Shown here piece after piece: positions 8,545 to 16,068 of a stretch of 64,000 bases of DNA. This DNA comes from Actinomycetospora soli (GTDB taxonomy: Bacteria > Actinomycetota > Actinomycetes > Mycobacteriales > Pseudonocardiaceae), in assembly GCF_021026295.1 (NCBI RefSeq), contig NZ_JAJNDA010000009.1, positions 124,001 to 188,000 of the forward strand. Direction: 5' to 3'. The notes beneath the pieces were generated by a model, which was given only the letters and a program-made list of their open reading frames with translations, was not told the origin of the DNA and did not search any database. How positions within the stretch are numbered: position 1 is the stretch's first letter; each line of letters opens with the position of its first letter. A program made the position numbers and the translations under genes.

Positions 8545-9867
8545 GTGGCGGCGGAGGACCCGACGACGGGTGCGCGGGAGGCGGTGGCCGACCCGCCCGC
8601 CGGGACGCTGCGCGGGCTGGTGCTGCTCCACCGGCGCATCTCCGGGCTCGCGGCGGCCGACGACGGGCCGGTGGCGGTGACGCGGCTGCTCGCCGAGCGG
8701 CTCGGCGCGGTCGCCGCCGTGGTGTCGGCCGACCCGACGCGCACCGTCCTCGCCGCCTCGGCGCCCGGTGTGGACGAGCCCCGCGCCGCGGCGGTGCTGC
8801 GCGCGGAGATCGCGGAACCGCGCTGGGTGCGGGTGCTCGAGGCGGCCGGTCGGGGTGGCCGGGCGATGCGGGTCCCCGGCCACGGCACGTGGGTGCGGGT
8901 GGTGGTCCCCGTCGAGGTCGCGGGCGAGACCGCGGCGTTCCTGGTGGCCGAGGAGGACCCCGCCGATCGCGCGCGCCCGGCGGCGCTCGACGGCAGCGCC
9001 GCCGACGACGTCCTGCTGCTCGCGGCCGAGCACGCGGCGACGATCGTCGGGGTGCTGCTGGGCCGCGAGCGGGTGCTCGCCGCGGCCGCCGGCCAGGTCC
9101 GCGACGACCTGCTCTCCGGGCTCCTGCTCGGCCGCGCCCGCTCGGCCGGCGAGGCGGCCCAGTGGGCCGAGCACCTCGGCCTCGACGTCCCCGGCGCCCG
9201 CGTCCTCGTCGTCGTTCCCGACGACGGGCGTGCGCCGGCGGGGCTGCTGGCCACGGCCCGCGACCGGCTGGGCCGCCTGCTCCCGGACGTGCTCGCCGTG
9301 CTGCGCGACAACGAGCTCGTCGCGGTCGTCGGGGAGGACGTGGACCCCGCCGACCTCGCCGCGCGGCTCGCGTCGGGGCTCGTCCGCGGCGGCGGCCCGT
9401 GGCCGGTGACGGTCGGGCTCGGGCGCGCGGTCGGCGACCTCGCGGGGCTCGCCGCCTCCTACGACCAGGCGCGCCGCACGGTCGAGGCCGCCCGCCGGCT
9501 GGGCCGCGAGGGCCGCCTCGTGCGCTTCGAGGACCTCGGGGTGCACCGGCTGCTGCTGCAGGTCCCCGACCCGGAGGACGCCCGCGCCTTCGCCCGCGAG
9601 GTGCTCGGGCGGCTCGCGGACGACCGCTCGGAACGCGCGGGCGAGCTCGTCCGCACGCTGGCGCGCTACTTCCGCGAGGACGGCAGCCCGCAGCGCACCG
9701 CGAAGGCGCTCTCGGTGCACCCGAACACGATCGGCTACCGGCTGCGGCGCGCCGAGGAGCTCTCCGGGCTCACCCTCGACCACTACTCCGACCGGCTCGC
9801 CGCGCAGGTCGCCCTGGAGATCCTCGGCCACATGGACGGGGCCGTCGACGGGACCGGGGACCGATGA
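8545..9867 (+). CDS. PucR-family transcriptional regulator
   Basis: A 440-residue protein with a GAF-like sensory N-terminal half, a middle GGDEF-like region (VTVGLGRAVGDLAGLAASYDQA), and a C-terminal PucR helix-turn-helix: RTAKALSVHPNTIGYRLRRA near residues 390-410. PucR/CdaR-type regulators bind small metabolites and usually activate adjacent catabolic genes. The stop codon overlaps the start of the homocysteine methyltransferase fusion gene (ATGA), so that gene is translationally coupled to it. It is also divergent from wrbA. The effector is unknown. Confidence 0.82.
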   Translation: MAAEDPTTGAREAVADPPAGTLRGLVLLHRRISGLAAADDGPVAVTRLLAERLGAVAAVVSADPTRTVLAASAPGVDEPRAAAVLRAEIAEPRWVRVLEAAGRGGRAMRVPGHGTWVRVVVPVEVAGETAAFLVAEEDPADRARPAALDGSAADDVLLLAAEHAATIVGVLLGRERVLAAAAGQVRDDLLSGLLLGRARSAGEAAQWAEHLGLDVPGARVLVVVPDDGRAPAGLLATARDRLGRLLPDVLAVLRDNELVAVVGEDVDPADLAARLASGLVRGGGPWPVTVGLGRAVGDLAGLAASYDQARRTVEAARRLGREGRLVRFEDLGVHRLLLQVPDPEDARAFAREVLGRLADDRSERAGELVRTLARYFREDGSPQRTAKALSVHPNTIGYRLRRAEELSGLTLDHYSDRLAAQVALEILGHMDGAVDGTGDR

Positions 9868-11825
9868 CGATCGCCGACGCCCTCGCCGCCGGGACCCTGC
9901 TCGGCGACGGCGCGATGGGCACGCTCGCGCAGGCCACCGGGGTCCGCGCCGAGGGCGCGGTCAGCGAGCTCGTGCTGCTCGCCCCCGAGCTCGTCGGGGC
10001 GCTGCACCGGCGCTACCTCGACGCGGGCGCCGACGTGATCCAGACCCACACCTACGGCGCGAGCCGGGTCCGCCTGGCCCGCCACGGGCTGGCGCGGCAG
10101 GTGCACGAGATCAACGTCGTCGCCGCGCGCCTCGCCCGCGAGGCGCGGGACGACGCGGAGCGGCCGGCGTTCGTCGCCGGGTCCGTGTCGCCCGCGACGT
10201 CGCCGCGCCTCGCCGGGCCGGTCGACCCCGCCGCCGTCCGCAGCGCGCTGCGCGAGCAGGCCGCCGCGCTCGCCGAGGGCGGGGTGGACGTCCTGGTGTG
10301 CGAGACGTTCGCGCACGCCGACGAGCTGGCGGAGGCGGTCGAGGCGGTCCGGGAGGCGACCGACCTGCCGGTGATCGCCCAGGCGACGTTCGTCGAGGAG
10401 GACGGCGGGCCGGTGACGACCCTGGGGGAGAGCCCCGAGCACGTCGCACGGGTGGTGGGCGCGCTCCGGCCGGTGGCGCTGGGGTCGAACTGCACGCTCG
10501 GGCCGCAGGGGCTGCTCGCGGTGGTCCGGCGCCTGGCCGCCGCGGTGCCCGACGGGGTCCCGGTCACCGCCCTGCCCAACGCCGGTCTGCCGCACGTCGT
10601 GTCCGACCGCAGCGTGCGCTTCGCCTCCGACGCGTCCCACTTCGGGCGGTACGCCGCTCGTTACGCCGCCGCCGGCGCCCGGTTGGTCGGCGGGTGCTGC
10701 GGCACGACCCCGGCGCATGTGGCCGCGGCCGCCGCGGAGCTCGCCCGCGGCCCGGTCGTCGACGAGCCGCCGGTGGCGCTGCGCCCGGGTGCGGTGGTCG
10801 GGCGCGGCGCGGCTCCGTCGCCCTCCCCGGGTGGCAGCGACGCCTTCCTGCCACGCAGTCCGGGGCCGGGTCCGGGGCCGGGTCCGGCGCCGGGGGAGGG
10901 ACCGGGGCGCGGCGCGATCGCCCGCTGGCTCGACACGTCCCGGCGGGCGCCGCTGCTCGTCGCCGAGGTCACCGGCCCGGGCACCGACGACCTCGACGCG
11001 CACGTCGCCCGCGGTCGGGTCGCGCTGGCCGCGGGGGCGGAGGCACTGTGGGCCGGCCGCGAGCGCACGCGACGCCGCCGCTCGACGACGGCCGGCGTGG
11101 CCGCGGGTCTGCACGAGCTGCTCGACACCGACGTCGCGCTGACGGTCACCAGCTGGAACACCAGCCGGATGGCGTTGCAGGCCGACCTGCTCGGGCTCGA
11201 CGCGCTCGGGCTGCACACGATCGTCACCGAGACCGGCAACCCGCCGGTGCACGCCGACCGGGCCGTCCGCGACGGGGTGTGGGAGGTGGACGCGGTGGGC
11301 CTGGTCGGGCTCGCCGCCTCCCTCGCGGCGGGTGTCGACACGGACGGCGCGCGGGTGACGCCGTCGCCGTTCCGCGTGGGCGTGCGGGTCACCCCCGGCA
11401 CCGACGACCTGGAGCGCGAGATGCACCGGGTGCGGCTCAAGGTGCGGGCGGGCGCGGAGTTCCTCGTGACGCGCCCGGTCTACGAGCTGGACCGCCTGCG
11501 CCGGGTGCTGGGCGGGGTCGGGGTGCGGGTCCCCGTGCTGCTCTCGCTCGCCCCGCTGTCGGGGTTCGCCGAGGCCGAGCACCTGCGCCACGAGGTCCCC
11601 GACGTGGTCCTGCCCGACGCCGTCCTCGCGCGGATGCGGGCGGCCGGCGAGGACGCCGCGCCGGGCCTCGACCTCGCGGCCGACCTCGCCGCCGAGGCCC
11701 TGGCGGAGGGGCTGGTCGACGGCGTCGTCGTGCGCCGCCCCGGGCCGCCCGCCCTGCTCGCCGAGGCGGTGTCCCGCCTCGGCGCCGTGCTCACGGCCGG
11801 AGCACGCGCCCCTCGCGCGCGCTGA
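9864..11825 (+). CDS. homocysteine S-methyltransferase fused to a divergent methylenetetrahydrofolate reductase-like domain
   Basis: The 653-residue protein has two parts. Residues 1-295 form a homocysteine S-methyltransferase barrel with GDGAMGT and the three zinc cysteines in GSNCTLGP (Cys210) and VGGCCGTTP (Cys278, Cys279). Residues 355-653 align with the MTHFR barrel of YitJ-like fusions, ending LVTRPVYELDRL...LLSLAPLSGF. This half is degenerate: the ITGDPP motif is replaced by ETGNPP (Asn459 for the catalytic Asp), and the EIDPP strand reads EVTGPG. The linker (295-350) is Gly/Pro-rich and contains SDAFLPR, encoded by an F1 repeat half-element. The 3' end overlaps the convergent gene by 35 bp. 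Confidence 0.82.
   Translation: MTIADALAAGTLLGDGAMGTLAQATGVRAEGAVSELVLLAPELVGALHRRYLDAGADVIQTHTYGASRVRLARHGLARQVHEINVVAARLAREARDDAERPAFVAGSVSPATSPRLAGPVDPAAVRSALREQAAALAEGGVDVLVCETFAHADELAEAVEAVREATDLPVIAQATFVEEDGGPVTTLGESPEHVARVVGALRPVALGSNCTLGPQGLLAVVRRLAAAVPDGVPVTALPNAGLPHVVSDRSVRFASDASHFGRYAARYAAAGARLVGGCCGTTPAHVAAAAAELARGPVVDEPPVALRPGAVVGRGAAPSPSPGGSDAFLPRSPGPGPGPGPAPGEGPGRGAIARWLDTSRRAPLLVAEVTGPGTDDLDAHVARGRVALAAGAEALWAGRERTRRRRSTTAGVAAGLHELLDTDVALTVTSWNTSRMALQADLLGLDALGLHTIVTETGNPPVHADRAVRDGVWEVDAVGLVGLAASLAAGVDTDGARVTPSPFRVGVRVTPGTDDLEREMHRVRLKVRAGAEFLVTRPVYELDRLRRVLGGVGVRVPVLLSLAPLSGFAEAEHLRHEVPDVVLPDAVLARMRAAGEDAAPGLDLAADLAAEALAEGLVDGVVVRRPGPPALLAEAVSRLGAVLTAGARAPRAR
10831..10855 (+). 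repeat. F1 half-element inside a coding sequence
   Basis: The bases GACGC, one substitution, then TTCCTGCCACG match the right arm of the F1 palindrome seen at 789-812 and 30919-30940, apart from a 3-nt deletion after GGCAGC and a T-to-C change. It is translated in frame as part of GGSDAFLPR in the linker of the two-domain protein. Confidence 0.75.
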
Positions 11826-12177
11826 CGTCGAGCCGCACGACGGTGCCGTCGGCCGGGACGACCTCCCCGCGGTCGGTCTCGACGCCGTCGGTGAACACCG
11901 TGCTCATCACGCACGGGATGCCGAACTCGCGGGACAGGATCCCGAGGTGCGAGGTGGGCATGCCCTGCAGGGTGATCAGCCCCTTGATCCCGGAGGCGAG
12001 CGCCGGGGCCATGAACGTGGTCGTCCCGCCGCGGGAGATCGCGATGACGTCGGCGATGTCGCCCGACCCGACGAGGTCGAGGACGGCGTCGGGGGAGTCG
12101 AGCCAGCGCACCGGGCCCTCGACGACGGTTCCGGCGGTGTAGGCCGACGTCCCGCGGCCGATCTCGGTGTCGCTCAT
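11791..12177 (-). CDS. stand-alone phosphohistidine (PEP-utilizer mobile) domain protein
   Basis: A 128-residue protein consisting essentially of one swivelling phosphohistidine domain. The motif GMPTSHLGILSREFGIPCV corresponds to the GG.TSH.AI.AR..GIP signature of PEP synthase and pyruvate phosphate dikinase, with His77 as the predicted phosphate carrier. There is no ATP-grasp or PEP-binding domain, so it needs a partner such as the kinase-like protein at 23616-25061. Its ATG overlaps the stop of the F420 oxidoreductase gene (ATGA). It is the last gene of the minus-strand operon that begins at 17805. Confidence 0.82.
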   Translation of the reverse strand: MSDTEIGRGTSAYTAGTVVEGPVRWLDSPDAVLDLVGSGDIADVIAISRGGTTTFMAPALASGIKGLITLQGMPTSHLGILSREFGIPCVMSTVFTDGVETDRGEVVPADGTVVRLDVSAREGRVLRP

Positions 12178-13205
12178 GCGGACCTCCGGTAGTTCTCGAT
12201 GACGGGTGCGAGCTCGGCCGGGGTGGACGCGTGCATGATCACGCCGTCCACGCCCAGGTCGAACTGGGCGGCGACGGCCTCCGCGCACCGCGCGGGGCTG
12301 CCGGTGGCGGCGGGCGCCAACCAGTCCTCCGGCAGGACCGTCGCGATGTGCTCGATCTCCTCGCGGGTGGCGACGATGTCGGCCCACCCGCCGAGCCCGG
12401 ACACCACCGGGTCGGTGCGGAAGCGCTCCAGGTCGGCCGGGTCCCAGTCGTTGGTGCGGACCATGAGGTCGCCGTAGACCTGCAGGTAGGTCGCGAGGCG
12501 GGCCACGGTGCGCTTGAGGCGGACCTCCTCGGGGAGGTGGTCGGGCACCGTCGCGAAGCACGACCAGACCGCGACCGACGCCGGGTCGCGTCCGGCGCGC
12601 TCGGCCGCCTCCCGCACCGTGCGCACGCAGCGGACCGTGGTCTCGTCGGTGAAGAAGGTGTGCAGCACGACGGCGTCGGCCGCCCGGCCCGCCAGCGCCA
12701 GGGTCTGCGGCCCGAACGCGGTGAGGGCGATCGGGATGTCCTCGTCGAACGTCGGGTCGAGCTTCAGGGCGGGCCAGTGGCCGGCGGGCCCGTCGTGGTC
12801 GACGACTCTCTCCCCGCGCCAGAGCCGGCGCATGAGCCCGATGAAGTCCTCGAGCTGCGCGGTCGTCACCGGCGGCAGACCGAAGGCCTTCAGCTGCGGC
12901 GCGAGCCCGCGGCCCAGCCCGAGCGTGAACCGGCCCTCGGTGAGCCGGTGCATCGTCGTGGCCCAGGCGGCCGTGACCGCGGGGTGGCGGGTGTTGTGGT
13001 TGGTGGCCGCCGTCGCCACCCGCAGGTCCGTCGTGACCGCGCCCATCGCCCCGGAGAGCGACGCGGCCTCCTTGACGGAGAAGCGCTCGGAGAGGAAGGC
13101 CGTGCCGAACCCCAGGTCCTCGCCGAGGCGGACCTCGTCGAACATCTCCCGCGGCGAGGTCGGCTGGCCGCCGAGGGTGTAGAAGCCGAGCTCGGGGTGC
13201 CTCAC
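12174..13205 (-). CDS. LLM-class F420-dependent oxidoreductase
   Basis: The 343-residue protein has the luciferase-like monooxygenase TIM barrel: GFYTLGGQPTSPREMFDEV at the start, then LGFGTAFLSERF, TAATNHNTRHPAVTA and FTLGLGRG, all typical of F420-dependent members of actinobacteria. It probably reduces or oxidises an intermediate of the island pathway using coenzyme F420; FMN use cannot be excluded. Start is GTG, overlapping the stop of the upstream 448-residue gene (GTGA). Every gene in this operon is coupled to its neighbour in that way or lies within a few bases. Confidence 0.87.
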   Translation of the reverse strand: MRHPELGFYTLGGQPTSPREMFDEVRLGEDLGFGTAFLSERFSVKEAASLSGAMGAVTTDLRVATAATNHNTRHPAVTAAWATTMHRLTEGRFTLGLGRGLAPQLKAFGLPPVTTAQLEDFIGLMRRLWRGERVVDHDGPAGHWPALKLDPTFDEDIPIALTAFGPQTLALAGRAADAVVLHTFFTDETTVRCVRTVREAAERAGRDPASVAVWSCFATVPDHLPEEVRLKRTVARLATYLQVYGDLMVRTNDWDPADLERFRTDPVVSGLGGWADIVATREEIEHIATVLPEDWLAPAATGSPARCAEAVAAQFDLGVDGVIMHASTPAELAPVIENYRRSA

Positions 13206-14548
13206 GGTGCCGCCACCGGGTCCTGTCCGTGCACCGGGACGAAGCCGTCGCCGGCGATCAGGACGCGGGGCAGCAGCTCGGCGGCCGTGCCCGCGTCGGT
13301 CAGCAGGGGCCACGAGCGCTGCGCGAGCTCCCCGAGCGACTCCCGGGTCGGGAGCCGCAGGCCGAGCTCGGTCAGCGTGGTCTCGTCGGCGAGGCCCGCG
13401 AGCCGCAGGAAGGGCAGGACGAAGTCGAGGACGTACATCTGCACGCCCGCACTGATCAGCTCCTCGCGGGACATGCGGGCGTAGCGGGCGTACAGCCCCG
13501 CGTTCCGGGTCCGGGCCTCCCGGGTGATCGAGGCCAGCTCCTCCTCGCCGAGCAGGCGGACGTCGGGGGAGTCCCACCGGTCGCGGGCGTAGACGGCCGA
13601 CCCGACGAGGTGGGGCAGGTAGTCGCCCGGCTCCGCGAAGGTGGTCGACAGGTCGTTGACCGTGAACCGCATCCCCTCCGGCGGGCGGAAGAACAGCGCC
13701 TGGGTGACCGCGTGCGGGAGGCCGACCGAGGCGTCGAACCAGGGATAGGCCTCGTCGTGCAGGAAGTGGTCCCGGACGATCAGCACCGTGCCGTCCGGCT
13801 GCGGGTACGGCCCGGAGTCGCCGAGGCCGAGCCGGTTGTCCAGGTGCAGCAGGAACGCGAAGAGCTGCGTCATCGCGTTGAACGAGCGCCGCGCCGGCGC
13901 GGCGTCGGAGTCGGAGTCGAACCAGGTCACCTCGACGCGGAATCGCTCGAGCCACCCCGACCCGGCGAGCAGCGGGGCCGCGTAGCCGCGCCCGGTGGCG
14001 AACATCGGCCCCTCGTCGCCCCACATCCCGCGGTAGAGGCGGCGGGGGAACTGGAGGGCCTGCGCGAGTTCGGGTCCGCGGTCGGACGGGGAGGCGAGGC
14101 CGAGCCCGGTGGCGAAGCCGCGCCCGGTCAGGACCGGCATGCAGCAGCACCAGGCGTGCAGGAGGTTGACCTTGGTGCCGATCTCGCGGCGGGCCGTCGC
14201 GCCGAGCTCGACGACCCCGTCCGCGCCGATGCGGTCGGTGATGCGGGCGAAGACGCCGGGGTAGGCGTCGTACTGCTGGACGCCCGCGATCGTCTCGTAC
14301 TCCTGACGCGGGATCAGGCCGGACTCGCCCTCGGTCGCGCGGCTGCCGAGCATGTCCCAGACGTTCCAGCCGCCGTAGGCGATGAGCTCGTCGAGGTCGC
14401 CGTCGGCGAGCGCGGACGGGGCGAGCGAGCCGTCGGACAGGGTGAGGACGTCCCCGCGCAGCACCCCGGCCACGGCGTCGTGGCCGGCGGACCCGGCGGG
14501 GAAGCGGGTGCGGTAGTGGGCCAGCAGGTCGGCGAACGCGGCGCTCAC
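13202..14548 (-). CDS. unknown 448-residue protein of the island operon
   Basis: I do not recognise this family. The protein is soluble-looking, with many aromatic residues (YGGWNVWDMLG, EVTWFDSDSD, FLHDEAYPWFD). A striking cluster HAWCCCMPVLTGRGF has three consecutive cysteines at 134-136. It has no signal peptide and no nucleotide-binding motif. Its GTG start overlaps the stop of the APH-like gene and its stop overlaps the F420 oxidoreductase start, so it is made in step with both. Context suggests an enzyme or binding component of the same pathway. Coding is certain; function is open. Confidence 0.8.
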   Translation of the reverse strand: MSAAFADLLAHYRTRFPAGSAGHDAVAGVLRGDVLTLSDGSLAPSALADGDLDELIAYGGWNVWDMLGSRATEGESGLIPRQEYETIAGVQQYDAYPGVFARITDRIGADGVVELGATARREIGTKVNLLHAWCCCMPVLTGRGFATGLGLASPSDRGPELAQALQFPRRLYRGMWGDEGPMFATGRGYAAPLLAGSGWLERFRVEVTWFDSDSDAAPARRSFNAMTQLFAFLLHLDNRLGLGDSGPYPQPDGTVLIVRDHFLHDEAYPWFDASVGLPHAVTQALFFRPPEGMRFTVNDLSTTFAEPGDYLPHLVGSAVYARDRWDSPDVRLLGEEELASITREARTRNAGLYARYARMSREELISAGVQMYVLDFVLPFLRLAGLADETTLTELGLRLPTRESLGELAQRSWPLLTDAGTAAELLPRVLIAGDGFVPVHGQDPVAAP

Positions 14549-15642
14549 CGGCCACTCCGTCCGCGGGTCGCGGCGATGCCGCCCCAGTCGTGCGCGGCGG
14601 CGCAGTTCCGTTCGAGCAGGGCGAGGATCAGCGTGTTGACCTGCTCGACGTCGGGCAGCACGGCGATCGCCGCGGTCGTGATCATGAGCCCCGACAGGAC
14701 CTGCGTGCGGTAGTCCTCGAACGCCTCCTCGGCGGAGTAGCCGGGGGCGATCGCGGCGAACTGCGCCAGGTAGTCGGAGATGAGCCGGCGCTCGTGGGTG
14801 CGCCGCAGGTCGGCGTCGATGCTGCCGGAGAGGAAGTACCCGACGTCGTACATGGGGTTGCGCAGCCCGGTGACCTGCCAGTCGATCAGCACGGCCCCGG
14901 TCCCGCCGTCGACGGGCTCGAAGAGGACGTTGTCCACCCGCGGGTCGCCGTGGGTGAGGGTGAGCCGCGTCTGGGGCAGCAGGTGCCAGTCGTGCGCGAT
15001 CTCGCCGGCGGCCGCGACGACGTCGAGGTCGGCCCGCGGCAGGCGGTCGCGGAACCGGTCGGTGATGATCGCCGCGCCGCGGCGGATCGTCGGGCTCCAG
15101 TAGTCCGCGGCCTCCGTCATGCGGATCGGCCACGCCGGCGCGGTCGCCGGGTCCTGCGGCGTGAACGTCGCGTGCAGCCGGGCGAGCTGGGTCAGCACCG
15201 CGGCGGCCTCGTCGACGCCGCAGCCCGCGACCTGGTTGCCGGGCGTGGCCGCGGTGAGGTCCTCGATGACGAGGTTGATGTTGGTCTCGTCGCCGTCGAC
15301 GTGGAACAGGTGCGGGATCCGTGCCGCGTGCCGCTCGGTGATCGCGCGGTACCCGCCGATCTCCCGGTGGTAGGCGCCGCTGCCGAGCCCGTGCTGGTGC
15401 ACCTCCGGCGAGCGCGGCCGGAACTTCGCGACGACCGCGTCCGGCGCCCCGTCCGGCCGGGTGCCGTACTCCAGCGTGAGGTGGACGGTGTCGCTGACGT
15501 TGCCCGCGCCGATCGGGCGGGCGGTGACCCCGGTGACGACGACGCCCGGGAGGCGGGCCGCGAGCGCGGCGGAGAGCCACGCGGGGTCGATCTCGTCGGT
15601 GGTGTCGAGCACCGGGACGGCGGGGGAGCTGGTGATGCTCAT
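14545..15642 (-). CDS. APH-family phosphotransferase (aminoglycoside phosphotransferase-like kinase)
   Basis: A 365-residue small-molecule kinase of the APH/ACAD10-like fold. The catalytic loop is LTHGDPRVDNVLFE, with Asp as catalytic base and Asn as metal ligand; the metal motif is VLIDWQVTGLRNPMYD. The N-terminal lobe has the lysine strand DAVVAKF and IEDL hinge. Such proteins phosphorylate hydroxyl groups of small molecules or act with acyl-CoA dehydrogenases. In this operon it accompanies PEP-synthase-like phosphohistidine proteins, making phosphorylation chemistry a theme. The start is ATG; the stop overlaps the next gene. Confidence 0.83.
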   Translation of the reverse strand: MSITSSPAVPVLDTTDEIDPAWLSAALAARLPGVVVTGVTARPIGAGNVSDTVHLTLEYGTRPDGAPDAVVAKFRPRSPEVHQHGLGSGAYHREIGGYRAITERHAARIPHLFHVDGDETNINLVIEDLTAATPGNQVAGCGVDEAAAVLTQLARLHATFTPQDPATAPAWPIRMTEAADYWSPTIRRGAAIITDRFRDRLPRADLDVVAAAGEIAHDWHLLPQTRLTLTHGDPRVDNVLFEPVDGGTGAVLIDWQVTGLRNPMYDVGYFLSGSIDADLRRTHERRLISDYLAQFAAIAPGYSAEEAFEDYRTQVLSGLMITTAAIAVLPDVEQVNTLILALLERNCAAAHDWGGIAATRGRSGR

Positions 15643-15679
15643 GGCGCGCTCGATTCGCGGGCCGGGGGCTTCGGGAGCC

Positions 15680-16063
15680 TCAGGCCCAGGGCTCGGTGGA
15701 GTAGGGGGTGTTCCAGACGTCGGTGATGCGGCCGTCGACCACGCGGAAGACCTCGATCCCGGACAGCACCCGCTCCGCGGTGCGCCCGCGGGCGGTCCAG
15801 ACGAGGACGGCGTACTGGTCGTCACCGGCGAGGACCTCGGCGGTGAACCACGGCTGCCACTGCGGCAGGTCGGCCCGGATGCGGGCGATCTGGGCCTCGT
15901 GGTCGAGGACCCGGGTGCCGCCGGGGTCGTGGCGCACGACGCCGTCGGCGGTGATCTCACGGACGAGCTCCACGTCCCCCGCGTGGTAGATCTCGTCGAG
16001 GTAGCGGCGGACGACCGCCACCGGCCCCTCGGCCGGTGCGGCGGCGGGCCCGGTGGCGGTCAC
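15680..16063 (-). CDS. NTF2-like / SnoaL-like protein
   Basis: A 127-residue cone-fold protein: VVRRYLDEIYHAGDVELVREI, then VRHDPGG, DLPQWQPWFTAEVLAGDDQYAVLVWTARG and GIEVFRVVDGRITDVWNTPY. This is the SnoaL/ester-cyclase-like layout. Family members are isomerases, cyclases, dehydratases or simple ligand binders acting on small organic molecules. Start is GTG, 5 bp after the stop of the large phosphohistidine-domain gene, so it is part of that operon. Confidence 0.78.
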   Translation of the reverse strand: MTATGPAAAPAEGPVAVVRRYLDEIYHAGDVELVREITADGVVRHDPGGTRVLDHEAQIARIRADLPQWQPWFTAEVLAGDDQYAVLVWTARGRTAERVLSGIEVFRVVDGRITDVWNTPYSTEPWA

Positions 16064-16068
16064 GTCCG

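Noticed and set aside
12231-14713. Large plus-strand frames over the F420 oxidoreductase and the 448-residue gene
   Set aside because: Their translations are low-complexity; the minus-strand genes show real motifs, ribosome sites and start-stop overlaps.
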